Source: Lunularia cruciata
Taxonomy: Eukaryota; Streptophyta; Marchantiopsida; Lunulariales; Lunulariaceae
DNA length: 64,000 bases
Direction: 5' to 3'
Assembly (NCBI GenBank): GCA_948567375.1
Contig: OX419756.1
Coordinates: 54,450,333-54,514,332, forward strand
Of the stretch, positions 58,860 to 64,000 are shown piece by piece. How positions within the stretch are numbered: position 1 is the first letter of the stretch; the number at the start of each line of letters is the position of its first letter. Below the pieces are notes generated by a model, which did no database searches, had not been told where the DNA came from, and saw only the letters and a program-made list of their open reading frames with translations. A program made the translations under genes and the position numbers.

Positions 58860-60050
58860 ATTGGTCAACATTTATACTCATTTATGGTTATCCAGTTGTG
58901 CATACAAATACAAGCTTCCATGATATGGCATTGTGCTTTTGTGACCAGAACCTTGATGGATTATTGAACATTGACAAGTAAGCTTTCAACATTCCCAAGC
59001 ACCTTTCTATGTCTTTCCAGATTGCTTTTGGACTACAGTATAAGTGCCTTCACTTTTCTCCCTTGTGGTTCAGTTATTGACTTCATGGAAACCAGTATAT
59101 AAGAATATATGCCATCAGCAAGGAGGTAAGTTCTTTTGTATGTGTATGACAATATGCTCCACTTTTAGAACTCAAGATGAACCCATTTTTTTCAGCAATG
59201 GAGATCTGTCAAAGACATTAATATGATTGTTGGAACTAAGGATGTCAAAGGAGTAGTGCCATATTTGCCTATCTTGTGAACACATTGCTTCTAGCACAAT
59301 CACTTATCGTTTTCTTCTATTTCGGTATTGCCCTTACCATGAGATTGTGCACCTTATACAATCCAATGATCCAACAAGGCTATAAAATCTCTGGTTATTG
59401 GCCATTCTCAATTGGTGTGTAATGTTCTCCAGGGTTGACTCTTTCAAATATTCCAGCCCAAAAGTAACAACTAGAGTTTTTGTAGAAACAGGTCATGCAT
59501 TTCAGGGCAATAGATTCACAAGTCTGTAGAAATTGTAGGTACTCGTCAACAAAAACAGTTTCCACACCATAGTATAGTTGCTGTGAAGTAACTCAGTTTT
59601 CAACACCATATCAAAGGTGACAGTGAGCTGTCATAACTTTCTGCATTGTGCTCAAACCTGTCATGCCATTAGTATTTCTGCTTATCTGAAAAGATATAGA
59701 TCAATTGCTCCTACACTCTCGATCATTTCAGGAACTAAAATTTACTCATCCAAATACTTCCGGATAATCTTTCATTGTACACCTTTGTCTTAGCAAAATA
59801 GTCCAGATGTATGTACCCGACTCTAACTCTAACTCTAACTCCGACTCTAACTCTAACTCCTCTATATCTGTCGACATTGGAAACGTGACCTCTTCTAGGT
59901 TTTGTTCTAGATTGCTCTTCATCAACCTTAGCTATGAAAAGATCCTAGATGAATTGTTCAAATTCGTTTTCATCATCTTCAAGAAATTGAATTTGCAATG
60001 CACTTCGCTATCCAATACCCGTGTGCAGTTGCATGGTGCAGTAGGAATGT
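58860..60050 (-). pseudogene. HARBI1-like PIF/Harbinger transposase (decayed)
   Basis: Minus-strand order over about 1.2 kb: LEDDENEFEQF and PRRGHVSNVDRYR (about 59990-59870), LDYFAKTKVYNERL (near 59790), EYLKES near 59440 and VGSLDC (first catalytic Asp, near 59370). VLEAMCSQDRQIWH follows near 59270, then SSNNHINVF near 59225 (catalytic Asp of SNND is His), ADGIYSY-like near 59115, KDIERCLGMLKA near 59015, and MEACICMHN near 58905. This order matches the DDE nuclease of PIF/Harbinger. Frameshifts and stops make it a pseudogene. A hexamer repeat is expanded within it. Confidence 0.78.
59820..59860. repeat. Hexanucleotide microsatellite inside the transposase remnant
   Basis: ACTCTA-ACTCTA... 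with one CCGACT interruption, about six to seven units. On the minus strand it encodes alternating Arg-Val in frame between the RYR and LDYF blocks. Confidence 0.9.
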
Positions 60051-60110
60051 CCGTCCGCTAGCTGCTGCGATTCGCAGGCAACAAGAAGAGCTCAAAAATT
60101 GCTCTTCCCG

Positions 60111-60136
60111 CACTCTAATGAACTCTCATTAGAGTG
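60111..60136. repeat. Perfect hairpin, 11-bp arms
   Basis: CACTCTAATGA - ACTC - TCATTAGAGTG. It lies just beyond the N-terminal end of the transposase remnant and could be a terminator-like or element-end structure. Confidence 0.85.
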
Positions 60137-60266
60137 AGGAAACTTTGTGAACTCGCGCTGCGAATACGCTCTAATGTCTTCAATATCTGTATTTTATATG
60201 CATCTCGTATGCTGTAAACATGATAATTTTTTTTTAACTTTGTGATCGCTCGGGAGAGTGTGGAGC

Positions 60267-60412
60267 CGGGAGAGATGCGTGAGGAAAGATATACATTTTC
60301 TAAGTGCTCTCTCGCGCGAGACATGTGAGAGGAAAGATATATAATTTTTAAGTGCCCTGTAGCGGGAGACATGTGAGAAGAAAGATATATATATTTTTAA
60401 GTGCTCTCTGGC
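60267..60412. repeat. Tandem repeat, 48-bp period, three copies
   Basis: Units begin CGGGAGAGATGCGTGAGG (60267), CGCGAGACATGTGAGAGG (60315) and CGGGAGACATGTGAGAAG (60363). Each continues AAAGATATA...TTTTTAAGTGC. Confidence 0.92.
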
Positions 60413-60845
60413 ATATAGCACTTGTGTGAATAGTTCATTTTGTCTGTTTTTCAATTTTGGTTTCATTGGTATCTAGATTGAAAACCATAGAGAATTGAGT
60501 AGAAAATCATGGGGATTTTTAGGTTTTTTAGGGTTTAGAGTGATCATTATACAGTGAGAGTGATGGGTCAGGAATTGTCATTTCTAATCTCTTGGTTTTC
60601 ATGATTGAGTTCCATGGGAATTTAGTTTAAAAATGTTTGAGATGGAAATTGAAGATGATAAGAGTTTATAGTTTTTAAGGTTTGGAGAGATTATATTTTC
60701 TCATGTGAGTTGGGATACGAGGGGTTGTGGTTTTGTAGGTATGGGGAGATATGAAGAAGAGCATCAAGTGTTACTATTGTTATTCTTGTGCTAGCTATTG
60801 TTACATCTCCCCATGTGGGGCTATCTAGAGCGGCTCGAGATACAC
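60413..60845. repeat. Dispersed repeat, copy 2
   Basis: Similar to 46560-46990: TCTAATCTCTTGGTTTTCATG, GGGGAGATATGAAGAAGAGC, TGTTACTATTGTTATTCTTG with GTGCTAGCTAT. The right flank (60846-61036) contains an 18-bp tandem GATTGGACCACTTGGGAT at 60919-60955. Confidence 0.7.
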
Positions 60846-61036
60846 CACTCCAGATGTGTCATTGGTGCTTTACCTCGCAAAGAGTAAGGACCCATGTGTG
60901 AAGGATACACAAGGAATATGATTGGACCACTTGGGATGATTGGACCACTTGGGATGCTCACGTGAGGCGAGCGACCACATTGACAACAGTGACACCCGGG
61001 ATTACACGTGCTTTCTCTATCCCTTCCTTGACCATT

Positions 61037-61595
61037 TGTAATACTCCGAGGACAAGAGAACTCTACAAGAGAAAAAACACAAGTTTCACACTCAGTATTC
61101 CGATGCCCCCAAGGAGCACCTACTCTTTATTATATAGCAAAAAGGATTCCTTCCAAAGAAGCTCCACCTTTGGATCAGATACATAGATTGTTACTTGTTA
61201 GAAAGCTCCACCTTAGATTAGTTGCATGGATGGGTCCTTGTCCTATCTAGTTGGTCAAATAGGTTTGTCTGGAAGGAAGCTTTAGGGAATCTTCTTGTAG
61301 GAAACTCAAAATCACGTGGGTGAGGTATAATTGGAAAGCTTTTGATGAGATGAATCATGTGAGGGAGAAGGAAACCCTTTTTCTTTTCCAAAGGTGGTGG
61401 AATATTTCCATTTTCAAGGCCTTCAAAATTGGCTATGAATGTTTTAGGCTATTTTTGACTTCGGCTCTATTAGTAGAAGTACTCTTTTGATGATATCTCT
61501 TTTTGATCTAGTTAGCCCATCATACCCAACATCCTTCTAGATGTTACCAGGCCAATTTTCACCTCTGGATAATATGTCTAGCTATTGGTATTACA
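61037..61595 (-). repeat. 3' LTR of element H (minus-strand chromovirus)
   Basis: TGTAATACTCC ... GGTATTACA, 559 bp, same family as the A and B LTRs. Followed on the plus strand by AACCTCACCCCTTTAAG, the complement of the polypurine tract, so this is the 3' LTR of a minus-strand element. Confidence 0.9.
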
Positions 61596-61613
61596 AACCT
61601 CACCCCTTTAAGA

Positions 61614-62123
61614 TGTAATGTCCTTGTTGCAAAGTTGCTCAAAAGATTGAACTAACACCGATGTGTTGGTCAAGTTGGTTGTTGGTTCCCATGTTGCCGC
61701 ATACAGGGTGTACCCTTTCCAATGTACAAGATATTCCACACATGGATGGCGAGTGCCACAGATATATTTTTGTATTGTTAGACTTCATATTCTTTTGTGT
61801 CATCAATGAGGGTTGGGCAAGGTCAACTTTCTTGAATGGAAGAGAAATGGGGCAGTTGAGGTGCATATTTCCAGAGTAAGGAAACATGAGATACTGGATG
61901 GATCTTTATGTGTGGCGGTAGCTTAGGATGATAGGCCAATGCACTGATTTGATGAAGAATGGAGAAATGTCCAATAAAATGAGGTCTGAGCTTATGAGGG
62001 CCAACTAACTTGAGGTTGGTGGTTGGCGGCCAGATTTGATCTCCCATATTGAACTCCATGTGTTGGTGGTGTACATCTATGTACTGCTTTTGCCAATTTT
62101 GGGTGATCAACAACTTGTGCATG
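61614..62123 (-). pseudogene. Integrase C-terminus and chromodomain of element H
   Basis: Minus frame 62122-61823: QKQYIDVHHQHMEFNMGDQI, PHKLRPHFIGHFSIL (GPY/F-like) and PPHIKIHPVSHVSLL. Frame 61887-61639 carries the degraded chromodomain (WHSPSMCGISCTLERVHPV). The upstream gene is cut by the LTR of element I at 62124. Confidence 0.85.
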
Positions 62124-62438
62124 TGTAATACTCAAAGGACAAGAGAAGAGAGAAAACACAAATTACACACTCAACATTCGGTGCCCCAAAGGAGCACCTT
62201 CTCTTTATTATATATACAAAGAGGATCTTCTCCATGAAGCTCCACCATAGGATTAGGCACACAGATAGGTGACATGTCAGCAAACTCCACCCTTGGATTA
62301 CTTACTTGGATGGGTGACATGTTGGTCTAGGTCCTATCTGGTTGGTCAAACAAGCTTTGACTGGAGGGAATCTTTTAGGGAATCTTCTTGTAGGAGTATC
62401 AGAATCATGTGAGTAAGGTACTATTGGAAAGCTCTCAA

Positions 62439-62494
62439 TGAGACAAACCAAGGGGAGGGAAGGCCAGCCTTTCACTCCCCTCTGGTTTGTCTCA
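62439..62494. repeat. Imperfect palindrome in the LTR of element I
   Basis: TGAGACAAACCA at 62439-62450 and its complement TGGTTTGTCTCA at 62483-62494, with further pairing of GGGGAG/CTCCCC inside. A second AAGGCCAGCCTTTC occurs at 62514. Confidence 0.88.
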
Positions 62495-62532
62495 TCAAGA
62501 GATTTTGAAGGAAAGGCCAGCCTTTCCTCTTT

Positions 62533-62565
62533 GGGGGGGGGGGGGGGGGGGGGGAGGGGGGGGGG
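62533..62565. repeat. Poly-G run
   Basis: 33 bp of G with one A at 62555. Prone to G-quadruplex formation and to sequencing-length error. Confidence 0.9.
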
Positions 62566-62951
62566 ATCTACACATTTTGAGGCCTGATTCATTCGCTTAG
62601 ACCTCTGAAATTGCCTTCAAAGATTTTAGGAATATTTTGGTTCCTACTCTATTAGAAGAAGTCCCCTTTTGATGATACCTCTTTCTGATCTATTTAGTCC
62701 ATCATGTAGAACATCCTTTCAGATATTACCAAACCAATTCTCACCTTTAAATCATATGTCTAGCTATTGGTTCTAAGGTTCTCAAGTCTATTTTGGTTTT
62801 TGCTCTATTAGCAAAATTACTCTTTTGGTGATACTTCTATCTGATCTATTTTGACCATCATGTATTACATCATTCTAGATGTTACCAAACCAAATTTCAC
62901 ATCTAGATCATATGGCTAGCTCTTGGTATTACAGACCTCCCTCCTTTTAAG

Positions 62952-64000
62952 ACACAACGTCCTCATTGTGCAATTGTTGCTCAAATGCTTGCACACCGGT
63001 GCATGTGTCAAATTGGCAGCGGGCTCCCATATTGCTTCATAGAGGGGGTAACCTTTCCATTGTACTAGATATTCCACCCGCAGATGGCAAGTACCACGTA
63101 TGCATTTTTGGAGAATACGCTCCACTTCATATTCCTCTATGCCATCAATGAGTGTCGGATAAAGTCGAATGTCTTGTGTGGAATGACCTTGGCATGATCG
63201 GGGAGCATATCTGCATAGTAGGGAAACATGGAACACTGGATGGATCTTCATGTATGGTGGTAGCTCAAGGTGATAGGCCAAAGCGACGACGCGACAAAGA
63301 ATCAAGAAAGGCCCAATAAAACAAGGTCTAAGCTTACGAGGTCCAACAAATGTGAGGTTGGTTGTCGATAGCCATACTTGATCCCTAACATTGAACTCCA
63401 TGTGCCTACGGTGTGCATCAATATACTGCTTTTGTCAATTTTGTGCAATCTGTAATCTATACTTGGCACTCTTAACACCGTGTTGGATTCTAGAAACAAA
63501 TGTGTTGATTGCATCGACCTTGGTAGCCACTGGACGGATCTTCATCAAGCTAGAAGGTGTGAAGGGATGCTCACCATACATGAGGAAGAATGGAGTGACA
63601 TGGGTGGATGCATTCACCAAATTGTTGTAAACGAATTCCACCAACAAGAGTAGGGTGTCCCACCTCTCTTGCTCTTCTAAGGTGAAGCCGCGTAACATGT
63701 CTTCAATTGTGCGATTAGCCCACTTTGTTTGGCCATCTGTTTGTGGGTGGTAAGTTGTGGACATGGCCAACTTGGTTTTGAAGAAACCAGAGAGTGTTTG
63801 CCAAAACAAACTGGTGAATTGAGTGCCTCTATTGGTGATAAGTACTCTGGATAAGCCATGGTGAGAGAAGACTGCATCTAAGTATAATTGAGCTAGTTGT
63901 GGAGTTGTCACATCCTTGGTGGTACATGAATCATTTTGATGAGCCAGTCCACAAAGACCACGATGGAGTCAAACCTTGAGGTGGTCTTGGGTAATTCATA
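62952..64000 (-). pseudogene. Integrase and chromodomain of element I (partial, runs off the right edge)
   Basis: Best preserved chromovirus copy. Integrase core 63911-63435: VLITNRGTQFTSLFW, STTYHPQTDGQTKWANRTIE, VEFVYNNLVNASTHVTPFFL. Then, in the same frame after one TGA (QN-stop-QKQY, near 63436), the C-terminal segment 63401-62952. It has MEFNVRDQVWLS, PRKLRPCFIGPFLIL and a chromodomain at 63131-63009 (YEVERILQKC, YLVQWKGYPLYE, WEPAANL). The second catalytic Asp is Asn (TNRG) and the Glu is Lys (TKW). Upstream, LPKTTSRFDSIVVFVDW continues beyond a small deletion near 63930. Confidence 0.92.

Larger units (their letters stand above)
62124..62933 (-). repeat. 3' LTR of element I, enlarged
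   Basis: TGTAATACTC ... GGTATTACA, 810 bp against 559-605 bp for relatives. The extra length comes from a palindrome (62439-62494), a poly-G run (62533-62565), and a direct duplication of the end of the LTR (about 62640-62780 and 62795-62933). Followed by GACCTCCCTCCTTTTAAG, the polypurine tract in reverse. Confidence 0.88.

Noticed and set aside
59820-59860. Telomere-like repeat
   Set aside because: The unit is ACTCTA, not the plant CCCTAAA, and it lies within a transposase remnant.

Overview
The window looks like gene-poor, AT-rich nuclear DNA from a streptophyte (a land plant or a streptophyte alga with a large genome). Evidence: plant-type Ty3 retrotransposons with chromodomains and tRNA-iMet or tRNA-Asp primer sites, a PIF/Harbinger-type transposon, and one spliced host gene with small GT-AG introns. 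I cannot name the lineage. Most long open frames are fragments of decayed transposons; stops and frameshifts are common.

Left part (1-40743) is one nest of insertions, resolved here by following interrupted elements and target-site duplications (TSDs). Outermost is element G, a relative of an unclassified 3.77 kb family (family E). Into G went Ty3 chromovirus A (1-1712 and 26834-33845; 5' end outside the window). Into the A integrase went chromovirus B (1713-26828, with both LTRs, a tRNA-iMet primer site and a polypurine tract). Into the B 3' LTR went element C (8385-26588, minus strand), and into C went element D (10572-17876, minus strand, tRNA-Asp primer site) and a small deleted chromovirus F (20725-22102). 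Three solo LTRs of the D family sit in A and B. Element E1 (29971-33742) sits in the A 3' LTR and E2 (34707-38479) in G.

Element C is the most unusual piece. Between protease and reverse transcriptase, its polyprotein carries a cytosine-C5 DNA methyltransferase-like domain (about 22420-19890, split by F). The E family is the second: two copies of almost identical length (3772 and 3773 bp), perfect 5-bp TSDs, TGTG...CACA ends, no LTRs, no recognisable polymerase or transposase, and one long coiled-coil-rich frame.

Middle part (40744-52600) is old, mostly unassignable debris with a solo LTR, a gag-like remnant, tandem duplications and two segments dense in TTACGGG/CCCGTAA.

Right part: a five-exon, apparently intact ATP23-type mitochondrial metalloprotease gene (53015-54245) lies downstream of a CpG-rich stretch. 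It is followed by tandem repeats, another solo LTR, a broken PIF/Harbinger element with convergent SANT-like and HARBI1-like genes (57480-60050), and two minus-strand chromovirus 3' ends (H, and I inserted in H) that run off the right edge.
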